Positions 14,197 through 26,500 of a DNA stretch of 64,000 nt are shown in pieces. Position 1 is the first letter of the stretch. The number at the start of each line of letters is the position of its first letter. Under the pieces are notes generated by a model that saw only the letters and a list, made by a program, of their open reading frames with translations, had not been told where the DNA came from and made no database searches. Origin of the DNA: Dipylidium caninum (lineage: Eukaryota; Platyhelminthes; Cestoda; Cyclophyllidea; Dipylidiidae); contig QEYB01000629.1 in the NCBI GenBank assembly GCA_017562135.1, positions 682,001 through 746,000 on the forward strand. Direction: 5' to 3'. Both the position numbers and the translations under genes were made by a program.

Positions 14197-16366
14197 TATT
14201 TACACCTGGTGCATTCTGCGTGTCAAAGTAAACAATAGCAAAATTAAAACGCCTTCTAGCAGAAAACGAAAAATAATTTGTGAACTCACATGACAGCTAG
14301 GAAAAAAGGCCATTGAGCGTAAAATATCAAAATCCCGCAAAAATTTCAAGAAAAGTTTAGGCAGAAAGGACAAATCATGGGGTAAGTGGGATAAGGAAAG
14401 TGATCTTGGATTAAAAAAATTCCATCTATAGAAAAAGTAATTAGACGGCATATAATAATGTAAAGGTCGTTAAGCCTTTAGCTTCTACAAATATTCGCTG
14501 AGAGAAAAGACAGCGAAAGCAAAAGAGCGCCGAACCTAACTTGAGGTCTTCTAAATATCTGATAGCTATTTTGACTTTAGCAGCCAACGCAAATCAAGAT
14601 AGGAGAAAATAGGTTTAGAGATGCGAAATTTCCCACAGCCAAATATGGGGTTTGAGATATACGACGCTTTGGTTACATCACAAACATGAGTTACAATATT
14701 TTCGAATTCATCATTCATCAATAACAGCAAAAGGTGATGTGGATGAACGTCAAGTGCCTAACATACAACACAACCAACCATAAGCACAGAACTTAAATGT
14801 GTGCCAAATTTTCATTCGTTGGCCGATATGTTTCGAATAACAGCCGCTTTGCGGGTACTCAGCAGTAGACTTTGCTCTTGAAGTACAATGCCGAACAGGA
14901 CTTAAACATATAAACTTAACTTAATTATACTTGTTTAAATCGGCTCTTTGCTATGGGAGGCATTTTTGTTATTTATGGATCTAACTTGAATGATGTTTAA
15001 CAAGTTGTTTTCTAATAATTTTAGATTGTTCTTTACAGTAATAAGGAAAAATGAAACGTCTCATTAAGTTTTTATACGTGACACATCTTTGTGCCTCTAC
15101 TAGTGCCATTGAAGTAGTATAATCCGTTATTTTGCCACTGAACGACGGGCCTTATAATTTTATGGTGATGCACTTTCCAGCGCACTGCTTATTCACCATC
15201 TCTGACGGCCTTCAGCAACGGACGACAGCCTCATTTTAGTTTACGGAGCGGCGTTAAATTGGTGGTGTATTACACACAGCGCACCTAAAGAGAAGCGAAT
15301 TTTTTAAACATAATGTACAAGCGTGGTCGGGGGTATCGCATCAGACCAAACACGCCATAATTACAATGCAAGACGTAAAAAAATGGGAAGAATGTCAGAA
15401 CAGTCTTCAATACCTCAGGTGGACATCCAATTTGAAATATTAACGAAAATTTCTGAAATGTACAGGGCTATATTTACATTAGGAACTGACAGAGACTGTA
15501 GACTTGATTTTATCTTAGTATATATGTAGTAAAAGATTACGAATAGACATACGCACCAACTGCGATCAAGAGTATGGCGAAAGTTGTTTTGGTATTAGAT
15601 CTGCTCCTTCGTATGCATCTGCCACCAAAGGAGAGTGAAAACCTCAAACTTATGAGTTGGTGAGGACTTGATTTCACAAAAGCCGATTCAGAATTTTGAT
15701 TTTCTGATGGTATTGATTGTGGTCTTTATGCTACGACGTAAATTATAGAATTGAAAAGGCGTGCTACTCGTTACTTAGAGGTGAGTTTGAAAATGATTTG
15801 TTATGGTCATTACGAACGAGGTTTCCTGGTGAATTGATACGAAAGTCCGATTTATGCGCGTCTAGCTCACAGTATTACGAAAGCTACCACACTTGCACGA
15901 TTCACCCTGAAATAGCCTGCGTTGAAGTCTCCATTTTTGAAAAAAAGCGAAAAATTGAATTTTGTAACAAATAACCTAGTTAAGAGAACCAGAGTGTTGC
16001 ATAATGTAAGGCAAAAAACAAATATAGAAAATTCAGACAAAGAGCCATATTGAAAAAAGATTGACTTTGCGTATTCAGACACAAGAGGAATGTATTTACT
16101 GCCAAATTACTGGACAAACAGACGTGATTAATTAAAGTTATAGAAAGTAAGGTAGACGGTCGTTTTCAAGGAAGAAAAATGATATTTGACTTAAGTGCAC
16201 TCATAGAAGATGCTGGAGAGCCAGCGACTAAGGAGAAATCAACAGACACTTGAGAAAGTAACTGACGGAAACTATATAATGACACAGCACAAATCGCATC
16301 GCAAAATAGACACGAGGATATTTCCCACATCCACTGTCTATTAGATATGGTGTCCAACTTGACTTC
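14197..16366. other. Intergenic, upstream of Furry
   Basis: This region is AT-rich, with short open frames only. The longest is an 85-codon plus-strand frame at 15717-15974; it has no recognisable motif and no splice context. The stretch should hold the Furry promoter and 5' untranslated sequence next to 14.2 kb, but I cannot point to a specific site. Confidence 0.5.
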
Positions 16367-16555
16367 TCAGTCTTTACTCGAATCTTCTTCTACTGGTCTC
16401 GCCCACACCTGCCTTTTCTCTCCATTCATTTCGCCATCGGACTTGCACCATGTTGCAATTGCGTTGTCTGGACAGAGCAAAGCATCCCAATCCACCAATC
16501 CACCACCAGGTACCATATCCTCGTACGCATTCAAAACATCGTGCGGCGCATGTTG
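16367..16555 (-). CDS. Unrecognised terminal exon-like ORF
   Basis: Reading on the minus strand from an acceptor-like AG just before 16555 gives 62 codons ending in TGA at 16367-16369. It begins QHAPHDVLNAYEDMVPGGG and contains LVDWDALLCPDNAIATW and GEKRQVWARPVEED. The amino-acid composition is balanced and protein-like, and this patch is richer in GC than its flanks. An in-frame TGA lies just upstream, so it can only be a spliced exon. Any 5' exons would have to come from arm A of the inverted duplication or beyond, and I cannot identify them. It may be the 3' exon of an unrecognised gene, a leftover of one truncated by the duplication, or chance. Confidence 0.3.
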   Translation of the reverse strand, partial: QHAPHDVLNAYEDMVPGGGLVDWDALLCPDNAIATWCKSDGEMNGEKRQVWARPVEEDSSKD

Positions 16556-17620
16556 CTTTCAATCGGTCCATGCAACCTCCCTATTGGGAGAGCGCAATGT
16601 GCAAATCTCCCATACCCAATTTAGGCTTTAACAAAGGTCTGGGGATTTATCTGACTCTCCCATCCGCTGCATTCCAGCCAAACGTTTACCTACGTGATAT
16701 CTTAGGAATTTAGCAGTAAATTTAAATCTACCAAATATAAAAAGGTTGGCACTACTATTCACCGATAATAGGATCATTCCTAAGGACAAAAGGCTCAGAA
16801 AAACGGGTGAGTTAAAATTGGACAGGCAGAGAAATACACTTATTTTACAACCCACATTTGTTGTCAAAATTGAGGAAGTTTCACGTAGTATTCTAGAATA
16901 TGTCCGAAAGTTCACGGCCAATTCATCACTTCTACGTGTCGTGGTGAGAGTGTGTGTGTGTGTGTAATTTAATAGACGAAGGGGATCAAAATGACACGCT
17001 GATTGCTGCCTGCACAAGAGCAGCTTTGTTACAATGTAGTAACTCTTCGAGTTTCACTATTCGTGAATTCCGTCGTCAAAACAACACTCCACTCTCATGC
17101 CATCTTTGTCGTTTGCGTGCACACGCGCACAAAAAGCAGGTTTTCCGTCGTGGTAGGCGAAATGACTTGGGCACATCGCACTCTACGTCCACTACACTTG
17201 CGTCTGCACTAGCACACAGCATGTCAACGGGCGGTGGCCCTCATGGAGAGCGCTTTAAATGCCACCCGTAACATAGACGCGCGTTGGAAAAGAGGCCTTG
17301 GAACACAAATGGAAGTGGGCATTCCAAGGCAGTTGGGAGGCGGCACTCCCCACTCCGCACTCCATCCACTGACGCACTCCTCCCCCTCGCCCCACCTCCA
17401 TCCCCCCTACCCCCAATCGCGGCCCCACAACGCGGTCTCCAGCCCGAGGAAAGGCTGCCCCATGTCCCTCACGGTGGCAAGTGGAGACGATCGCTCCACC
17501 CACTGCAAGACACACGCTTCGAGGCAATGTGGTGAGAAGATTTGCACTCACACAGTCGCCCGACATCAGTGTGCAGTGTCTTGTTCCGTGGCTGATTGGG
17601 TGGGGGTAAGAAGGACTCTG

Positions 17621-17680
17621 TGAGTGAGTGAGTGAGTGAGTGAGTGAGTGAGTGAGTGAGTGAGTGAGTGAGTGAGTGAG
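17621..17680. repeat. (TGAG)15 tetranucleotide microsatellite
   Basis: Fifteen uninterrupted TGAG units lie in the intron just 5' of the arm A exon at 17765. On the opposite strand it produces apparent Thr-His-Ser-Leu repeat ORFs, which are artefacts. The matching place in arm B (33965-34023) has an interrupted (CTCA)n of similar length. Confidence 0.97.
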
Positions 17681-17764
17681 TAGACGAGGAAGGGAGTGAT
17701 TGTGGTGGTTGAGTAATGACTGCAGGCGATGTTTCTTCTTCCTCCTCCTCTTCCTTCCCATCAG

Positions 17765-20700
17765 GAACCAGTGAGTTCTCGTTGGAGGGGACATTCAACG
17801 GCACCGACATAACGCGCATCGTCTTCTCCGACGGCATGCAACAGGCCACGCTCTTCGTCAGAAACGCCACTGATGGTGCGGTACACTTGCCAGTCTCAAT
17901 GCACATGCCTTTTCATGCATGGCCAGAAACTGCATTTCACTTCAGCACAACCGATAATCCTTAGGCATGATTAATGGCCGTCGTCCCGGTTGCAGGAAAC
18001 GCTGTAATAAGGAACTCCCATAGGAGCCCCACACCCCTCCCGCCGAAACACACAAGTCGCTTTCACACTGCCAATATCCACCGTTTGATTGGCCTGTGTT
18101 GCGATCAGACGACTTCTGTCATTGAAACGTCAGTCGAGGTGGGCATCTCATCTGGCTCCGATGTTACCCCGCCTAGAGCCAGTCCTCACCACTAGGGGCC
18201 AAATGAGATACGCGGCACTTTTTCACTCGACCACAACTACGCCTCTACGTATCCACATCTCCACATCTCCACATCACCACATCCCATGACTCCCTAAGTC
18301 TCTACCACATGCTCTTCACTTGCTACCACTCTCCCACCACGTCAACGGAGGCGCCCACCTTTGTGAAAGGCGCACATCCAGATTTCATCCACCAAAGACC
18401 ATATAGGACAGCGGAGGACCACCACCCTGTGTTCATCCATCTGCCGACTGTCCCCCTTCTCCTCATCCTCCTCCTCTTCCTCCTCCTCCTCCTCCTCGAA
18501 CTCGGTCTTATCGCTTGCGTCGCTGCAGTTGGTGGTTGGGGTGATGAGGCAGTCATGGCCATCTTCACGACATGCCTCTCAATTGCCCGCGGTCGCGAGT
18601 GGCCGCTCAACGCACACTTCTTCTTCCATCGTTTTGCCTTTCGTAGGTCAGCCTCCGCCAACGCCAGGAGTGAACGTGACAGAGCCGGCGGTGTTGAAAA
18701 TCAACAACTATACAATCGAGGCTCTGACACCTGTCTCGCTGCCCTTCATCACTAAGGTGAGCCACTTGTCCCTTACTCCAGACAATCAGACGATCACACT
18801 ACTAAACGAAAAACTCACTCTGCCACACGTCCACGTCCATCAGCAAAAGTGTGGCACAGTTTAGCCAGAGTGAAAAACTTGGGTGCAGCAAAGGTCGTGC
18901 ATCCCACATCTCACCACCCACGGTCCCTGATCGAGTCCAGAGACCTTGTCCGTTGGCGACCAGTGGACTGATGGTGGGGTGGTGGTCATTCTCGAAGTCT
19001 TCCTTCATCGGACACATCCGAGACAGTATATCGGTGGAGTTGCCCACGTGGGAAGAGGGTGGGCAGCAAGCACGGTGTGCATACTTGTGGTCTTCATCAG
19101 TCGTGGCACAAGGAACTTGGTTCGAGTAGGGGCGAGTCAGTCACTCCCACGGATGCCATGGTTCTGACGACTCCAATCACCTTGTAAGTGTTTGCCCAAA
19201 CACCCGTTATGGCGGCTCGGGGCGAGGAGGGGGCGCCGGCGGGGGCGGGTGTGAGGGGAGGGGGAGGTGAGAGTGGACAATCAGGACTGAGCTGTACACC
19301 ATTGTCTTGCATGCCTGAGCCCTCACCTCTCTCCCTCCCATCCACCTCTAGACAGGCTACTTTCCTTCACGGTCAAGCGTTGTCTGTCTTTCCGCACTCT
19401 GACCGTCTTCCGTCGTGGCTACTGTTCCGCAAAGGTTTCGGGGAAGGGGGGGGGGGCAGTTGCACAACTCATGTCGCACAAACATCCCCAACACGAGACA
19501 CCACCGGTGCGGTGTTGACCAAATCCTGTGACAGCTTGCCCGAGTGTCAGATGGGCAGGTGCATTCATCTCACACAATCCCGTCGCCCCCCATCCCACTG
19601 TCATGGGAGCAATGCGCAACGCTAAGGCAGTCAACACTTCTGCGTGTGGCGCGCGTGATACGTCTGGGCTGCGTCCTTCTCGTCCTACTGAATGCCGCCG
19701 TCCTCTCGACCAATTCGTCACCACTCACCTGGTGCACCACAAGCACTGGGCCACTTTGTCGTCAGGTGTGTCGTCGCATTCATGGTGCACCTGCACTGCC
19801 TACATGTTAGTGCACGTTGTCAGGAGTCAGTACCGCTTCACGCCATGCGCAGGTGGCATTTGCCAAGGCCGTACTGTCCTCCTTCAAAAGCCCTCTGCCC
19901 TCCACCCTCCAGCCCCGCTCCACCCCTCCAACCTCGCACCCTCGCCTCTCCAGCCTCCCTCCACCATTTCGCTATGCACACCCACCACACCCACCGTCAC
20001 TTACCCACTGTCCTGTTCAATTCTTTCTTGTCCACTTCTCCCACTGGCAAGAAACCCACAATTTGCAAGTGTGGTGAAAGTTGGTGGAAGGCGGTAAAAC
20101 GTATCAAAGGATTGTCGAAGCTGATGAAAGGTTCACAATGATGATGGATGAGATTTTGCAATTTTGCATCTGGAGTCATTCAACACTGCACATTGCGGGG
20201 TGGACTGAGGGGATCAACACAGCAACCCGTGACACCTACAAAATGCATCCCCATGACCGCTCCGGTAGAGCGCCACAGCCGCCAGGCCGAGATGGACGCG
20301 AACGAAGGTGCCGCAACCACATCAAAGCTAAGACCTGGATTGAGAGAGGCGAGAGAAAAGAATACAAGGCTGCCTACGTGGCACACCGAAGGCTACACCA
20401 CACATGTCACTGCAACTCACGGAAGCCCATGTCGTTGGATCGGTAAATCCTTTCGTCTTTGCTCCGTCGGACACACTTCTACCCACCCTATTTCGTCTCA
20501 TCATTCTCGTCTCAACTTAACGCCCCAACCCTCGGCTGCACCCTCACCTCCTCCCCCCTCACTCCCTCATTCCCTCGCGTTTTCGCTTCTCCCGCCCCCC
20601 TCCCCCCCCCTACACCGTCCTCCACGGCATCGTTCACTCAGCACTTCGCTCATCTCTCCATCCGCCTTCTCTTGCTTTCTCCTTCTCTCCTTCTCTTCTT

Positions 20701-22685
20701 TGTCTCCTTGTCTCCACTTCTTTCAGAATCCCACTGCCACCGCCTACGAGGTTGACAGGGCCGTTGCCAGTGTCTTTGGTCTGCCCACTTACAAGGACTG
20801 CAAGTACAACTATGTCTGCGTCACGAAAACCGGTGGTAAGTGGAAATGTACGTGAGTTTGCCTCTCGCCTCTCCTCCTCCCTCCTCCCTCCTCCCTCCTC
20901 TTTCCTCTCTCCTCTCGGGTTCCCGCCTACAACCCTCTCCTTCTGCATTTTTCAATTTGTGCCCTTTTCTCTTCGTGCGGGTGCATGGTGCGTGTCGTGC
21001 GACGCGCTTCTCGCACTCCATTTCGACGTCACGCGTTACTTCGACACGCATCATAGCGCTGAGTGTTGAACCACTCTGACGGAACGGCCTCCATGCTGCT
21101 CTGAGCGCATATCGCAGTTTTAGTGACCACCGCCTCATGGTGCGTCGCTCCTACACACTCCCACCATGGCCTGATGTCCTCACTTGACCCCTCCCTTTTC
21201 TCCACGCATACCCCTCATCAATGTCCACAATGCACTTGAGGTCGCAGTCACCTCATTCGAGTGTGTGGAAGTGCGTCTCCCATTGCCTCACACATCCCTC
21301 CTCCCTCCTCCTGCCTCCTTCCTTCCTCCCTCCTGTCTCCTCCCTCCCTCCTTCATATTGCCACGCGCTCGTCCCCGTCTCGTGCGTAACCCGTCTCCCA
21401 CGGCTTTTGCTACCTCACAGCCATTCCGTAATCATCATGCAACAGCAATCACACATCCACTCTCTGTCAACACTCCACCCACTCACTCTACTCACTCCAC
21501 TCACTCCACTCATCACCGTCCCAGCTTCAGCTGATGTGCATTGTTGTCACAGTGGAATTCCTCTCTCCTCCACCAGGAGCAACAGACAAAAGTTAGCAAA
21601 CAATGCCAATGTCACATCTGTGGCGAGTGTGACGATGGTAACGAATACAGCATGCTTGGTGAGGAGAAAGGAGAAAGGAGAGACCACACCATTGAGCACA
21701 TCACTCCCTCGTTCGTCTCACCACGAGACGTTCACGCCTCTCGCTCTCGTCTTTCGGTGTACGTTATTCAATTGACAACGTCCACCCACTGACTACATGC
21801 CGTCAATGCCTCCTTGTGGCGAAGCTTGTGTCCGCTCCGCCTCCGACTCTCTCTCACACATAGTCAACTCCCTTCCTCTTTCCCCCACTGCAAGTACACG
21901 CGATATCAGTCGAGGGATTACCGTTTGGGCGACATCTGCATGGCTACTGCCACACTACAGACTGGTGGTGGAAGACGGAAAGACCTCTTCGCAGTCATGG
22001 TTCCACTCATCCCAATTGCCTGCACTTCCACTCCCTCCGTTCCTCCTAATCTCGTTCCCCCTCCTCTCTCTCTCTCTCTCCCTCTCTCTCTCTCTCTTCG
22101 CCGCCTACGCTGCACACAGTCTCTTCTTATTATTCACTCCTAACATGCGACACAATTGTCTCGGTCGCAGGAGTGGTTGGATGTAGCGGTGATGTCGAGA
22201 GTGCCAAAGACGACGGAAGCTGTCACTCTCGCGACAACATCGTGAGAAGAGCCGCAGCATGTGCGAGTGGACGAGGAAGCGGAGGTCTATGTGGAGGCAA
22301 GGGTCGCGGTGAATGTGGTGAATGTGGTGGAGGCGGTTGGGGAGGTGGCGGGGTGGTGGGGGTGGCGGGGGTGGTGGGGGTGGTGGAGGTGGTAGTAGAA
22401 GTGGCAGTGGGGGGAGACGCCTTGACAATAACTACGTCTCACATGCATTCTGGCTACAAGACTCCTCTTCACGTCTTGACGCCTTGACGACGCACACCTC
22501 GTGCATGCAACTTACCTATTCGTGGGGCAGCTCGGTCCCGTAGGCGAGATAGAGTGGGGGAGCTACAAACCCCGTTATGTTGGACAACAGTCGCCTTCCA
22601 ATCGTCCTCTCGTCAACATGCAGACGCACATTTGTGTCATCGTGCCTGCGGCACCGCCCTACCTCCCGACACAAGTAGTCAACAG
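17765..22685 (+). pseudogene. Receptor-ectodomain gene copy in arm A, 5'-truncated
   Basis: Exon-like segments with good splice sites are 17765-17875 (LEGTFNGTDITRIVFS, QQATLFVRNATDG), 18647-18756 (VNVTEPAVLKINNYTIEAL), 19627-19765 (ACGARD... LDQFVTTHL), 20223-20442 (GYTTHVTATHGSPCRW in one frame), 20727-20835 (RAVASVFGLPTYKDCKYNYV) and 22531-22685 (GEIEWGSYKPRYVGQQ). The first two join in phase (G|GT). Several N-glycosylation sequons and paired cysteines suggest an extracellular protein. The cysteine-rich 5' exons kept upstream of arm B are missing here, because homology stops a few bases inside the preceding exon. I see no transmembrane or kinase exon downstream before the spacer. The exon order matches the tyrosine-kinase gene at 39.3-41.6 kb. 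It may be a 5'-truncated pseudogene, or part of a gene with unrecognised ends. Confidence 0.5.
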
Positions 22686-22740
22686 GTGACTTCGTTGAAG
22701 GTAGGTGGAGAGGATTGGAATGGCGCATCAGGTGTGAATT

Positions 22741-22766
22741 GAAGTGAAGTGAAGTGAAGTGAAGTG
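22741..22766. repeat. (GAAGT)n microsatellite, arm A only
   Basis: About five GAAGT units are followed by degenerate GACGC units. The corresponding position in arm B is shorter and lacks the pure array, so this arose or was lost after the duplication. Confidence 0.85.
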
Positions 22767-23127
22767 ACGCGACGTGACGAGACATGAGGGAGAGGAGAGG
22801 AGAGGAGAGGAGAGGAGATGAGAGGAAGGGACTTTGGAATTGCGAATGACACGTGGGGACACAACCTTTTGGCCACTTTTTAATGTGCAAGGCTTAAGGA
22901 CATCAGCACACACTATAACACAAGCGCAACGAGGGCATTCGGAGATCGAGACAAAGGGCCAGCACCTCTTGCACCCCAAAATAGACACGAACTTCACTTC
23001 TTGCCGCCAGCGTCTTCCCCAGGTGATGTTTCATCTGACCTCCCCCCTTTACATGTCTCCTTCTCCCCCAACCTCCGCCGTCTCCTCCTGTCCTCTCCAC
23101 CCTTTCACCGGCCCCCTCCTCTCAGCT

Positions 23128-23178
23128 CTCCTCTCCTCTCAGCTCTCCTCTCCTCTCCTCTCCTCTCCTCTCCTCTCC
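23128..23178. repeat. (CTCTC)n pentanucleotide tract, arm A
   Basis: CTCTC/CCTCT units form a pyrimidine tract in arm A. The equivalent in arm B, on the complementary strand, is much longer (about 28360-28560). Confidence 0.9.
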
Positions 23179-23596
23179 TTGCCTATCCCTTTCTTTCCTA
23201 TCATTCCGCAATCGCATTTGCGACATCGTCCTAATCACTTGTTGGGACGCGCCGCAGCACCCCAGTCTACCACCACACGCCATCAAATCATCGGACACTT
23301 TCGCTTCATCGTGGTGTGCATGTTACGACTAATCGCACATGCATCTTCCTTAGCGGAGAGCGCGCAGTGTGCCCATCTCCCCTGCCCAGCCTTGCCTTCA
23401 ACAACGGTTCGCTGTGGTGTGACATTCTGTCCTCGCCCATGGATTTTAAGTCGTTTCCCATTCCGTTCATTCCACCCCAACGCACACTCTTCTGAGACAT
23501 CTCAGCCTTACCGAAACGAGTGAGCCCCCAGGCTCGGGTGACTAGATGCTCACGTATTGTGCGAAACCGTTCGCGATGTTTTTCGATGACTTTGAT

Positions 23597-26500
23597 ATAA
23601 CCTTCTATATTTTTTCCCTTGAATCTGTATCATTTGTTGATCATTATCCGCTTTGAGATAAATATAATATATTCCAGGGCTTTTGACTAACCTACGCCAA
23701 TTATGTTGAATTTTATGGCTCCCCTCCAAAAGCCACGGCGCAATAGGGAGAAATACCGTCTCTCTTATGCGCAGGCAACACTTTATGTAGAGTGGTGTGG
23801 TAATGAGGTTGTTCTCCCATGACCCCTTTTGCCATAAATCCAGTCACAAGTTGTGCATCCTTAGGTCACAATATTCCCTCTCTCCTCCCTTTTAGTGTCA
23901 ATTTTAAACTCCCTGGTTCATCACTTTCTTATTATATGCACTTGTTCAGAGTTACGAACCAATTTACTCGATATCAAAGCAGAGTTGTGATAAAATATGT
24001 AGTTGTCACCTTTTCGTCTATCGCCCAGGTCCCATCGGTAAATACTGCAAACGTCAAAGTTATTGTGTAAAATGAAGCTAGAGTATTTTTGGCCGAACAC
24101 GTCTTCACGAGGGGCAAATTAGTCTGTTGCTTTTCAGCTAGCCTCAGCATTTCTCGGTCAGTTCTGATGCTAGTAATGCCAATGATTTATTTGAAGCCGA
24201 GGAAGTGAAGGTGGTTGCATTTACCATCCAACAGGGTCGCGTTGCTGGGACGGAAACTACATTAACATTTACGATTATGATTAAATGAATGTATTCCCCC
24301 TTTCATGCAGTCCTAACTGCTCATGTTGCGGGGAATGAAATTAAGGTAGGAGAAAGTCTGATTAAAATTGTCAATGAATAAATGTTGTCCCATGTAGGAA
24401 ATTAAGATTCCCTTGAAGTTAACGTGTAGCGCTTGTTTCGAGATTAACGAATATTCGACGTTGAAGCCAATTCCACCATTATTATGAAAATAGGAAGGCT
24501 TTACAGTGAAAGTCAGTAGTTTTTAAATCAACCTACACCCCAATTGATGGCTCATATTTAATTAATTCTTCACGTAACTTGTCTCCTTTCAGGATTCATT
24601 TGGAGTCTATGTTTTCTCGAGGTAATATTACGAAATAGTCGTGAACAGAGAACACACGTGAGGCGGTTAGTTGGGACTCGAAGTGAGTGTGTCACTTAAA
24701 ATGCACAAAAATAGGGGGTGTCACATGTTAAATAGCTGCAGTACAAGTCGAAAATTAAACAAGGAAAGAAACTTTCCGTATAACTTTTTAAACACTGGCA
24801 CTTTATCTGGTAACAGGCAACAAGGGGTCTTGACATCAAATGCACTTGACATAGCCTTAAATCCTGCTTTTGGAATCCACGAGCGGTCTGTGTCAGTTGC
24901 TATTTTAAACACACAAATACCATAAATTTCCCATCCTCCAACACTAATGTAGCGTGTAAATATGTTTGGCCATATTTAGGTCAGAATCTCGGCCATTGCA
25001 CAGTTCATCCCAAAAGACGATTTTTTGAAATAATTTCCTAATACTTAGTTCCTTAAATAGAGATTTGCCTGGGCTTAGAATCCTTCAAATTGTGTCCCCT
25101 GAAGGCCGTCACTGCACTCGCCTTACCAATGTTTTTTTCCACCTACTACTGGCCAAGGGGAAGAGAAGAGGATATTGGAATCATAATTTTTAAATAGCAC
25201 TTTTACTTTTTTCTCCTCTTCTTAAAAAAATGCTGACGTGAAGGGATGTGATCCCTTCGAAGTGAATTTCGAATCCCTTTTTCGTCATTCTTAATTTGCT
25301 GTTGATAACAGAAGTAAATTTATGCTGAGGTGTTCATTAAATTGATTCCATTGTGACTGCTAATGACTAACATGAGGGAAGTCAAACTAGAAGTCAGTCA
25401 CTTTAATACGATAACGACTGTTGTATGCTAAATTGTGAGCAAACAGAGCAAACAGATCAGTGACAGCGACTAATTAAGGGAAGACTAACTGTTACTCTGA
25501 ATATTCGAATATTTAATAGGATTATTAAAGTACATGGAGACATTGGCATTTTCTTCTCCAGTATCATGCCAGGAGGGATTTATTTACCTATTTATGTATA
25601 CACACACGGACAGCGGTTATGTGGAGGAGAATCAGTCGAGCACAGCACAAAATGGAGGGTGGAGAGGCGATCACGATGCTGGAAGTACCGCAAGCGTCAA
25701 CACAAGAAGGATGTGCAATGGGATCGTTATTCTCGCCACTGCATTGAAAACGAACAGCACGGCTTGACGTTTCCCCATAGCGATGGCTTCAAAGGTGGTG
25801 GGGAATTTGGTCACAACCCCTTCAAGTTGAATTGTACTGTTTCCTTTAAGTAAATAAAGAAATACCAGAGGCGACATTGTCAAGGATGATAGAGGACTCA
25901 AATTAAATTGGTGTGATAATGTTGGCTACTGCGTATTGTCAAACAGTATATTGTCTCGCCTTTAATCTCTCGTGGATATTAAACTCAACAGGGCCGGAGT
26001 AAATCTACAGCTCCTATGTCAAACTGGCACCCAATAGTTAATTTAAATTTTAAAGTACTTTCTTACTCTATTTATAGTCATGTATAAAGTTTAATTCTCT
26101 GTAACAGTTATTTCGTGTGCTATTATGGGAAGGATGCCTTTCTGCAGACATGTCTAGTTTTTTAGATTGAACCACCCTCGAGTTTAATGCATTTACCACA
26201 GACTAATAGACGTTTGTGCTGCTGCTCGAAGACTGGAGGATTAATCTTGTAGTGCTTTACCGCTCGGTTTCAATGGCCTATACGGCTATGTTCATGGGGA
26301 TGTCCCCTCGAGGCTAGGAGGGAGGTGAACAGGCAGAGGACCGTTTTGACCCTCCTTATGATCCACTTAATTCTGAGGTAACCACTAATGGGCGAGAGTT
26401 TTACTGCCACCCCAGCGACTTTTAAGATGCTAACTCCTACCAATTTTCTCCTATTTTTATTCTTCTATCTTATTGCCATCTTGTCTAAGTAACACCGACT

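Larger units (their letters stand above)
16798..23596 (+). repeat. Arm A of large inverted duplication
   Basis: This block reappears in reverse complement at about 27938-34866. The shared sequence starts at the ACGGGTGAGTTAAAATT junction near 16801 and ends with CGATGTTTTTCGATGACTTTGA near 23596, in plus-strand terms for arm A. The order of all recognisable segments is preserved. Differences are scattered substitutions plus length changes in simple repeats. The block is GC- and CT-rich and its outer and inner flanks are AT-rich, so composition changes sharply at the ends. It carries exon-like segments of a receptor ectodomain in plus orientation. It lacks the terminal inverted repeats, transposase or reverse transcriptase that would mark a mobile element, so I read it as a segmental duplication. 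Confidence 0.95.

Noticed and set aside
15717..15974. 85-codon plus-strand ORF
   Set aside because: No motif, no splice context, AT-rich composition; within chance for this length of AT-rich DNA.
17255..17906. ORFs with Thr-His-Ser-Leu repeats on the minus strand
   Set aside because: Produced by the (TGAG)15 microsatellite; no coding context, and the array differs in arm B.
20226..20442. Kringle domain in the arm exon (GSPCRW near the exon end)
   Set aside because: Only a short C-x-W resemblance; the other conserved cysteines and NYCRNP-type core of kringles are missing, and the frame is not certain.
20148..20855. 235-codon plus-strand ORF in arm A (and similar long ORFs in arm B)
   Set aside because: It reads through a pyrimidine-rich intron between two exon-like segments; only 20223-20442 and 20727-20835 have exon properties.
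22173..22430. Gly/Cys-rich ORF resembling EGF or integrin repeats
   Set aside because: The cysteine pattern does not match C-x-C spacing of such domains, and the glycines come from a GGTGGAGG repeat that varies between arms.
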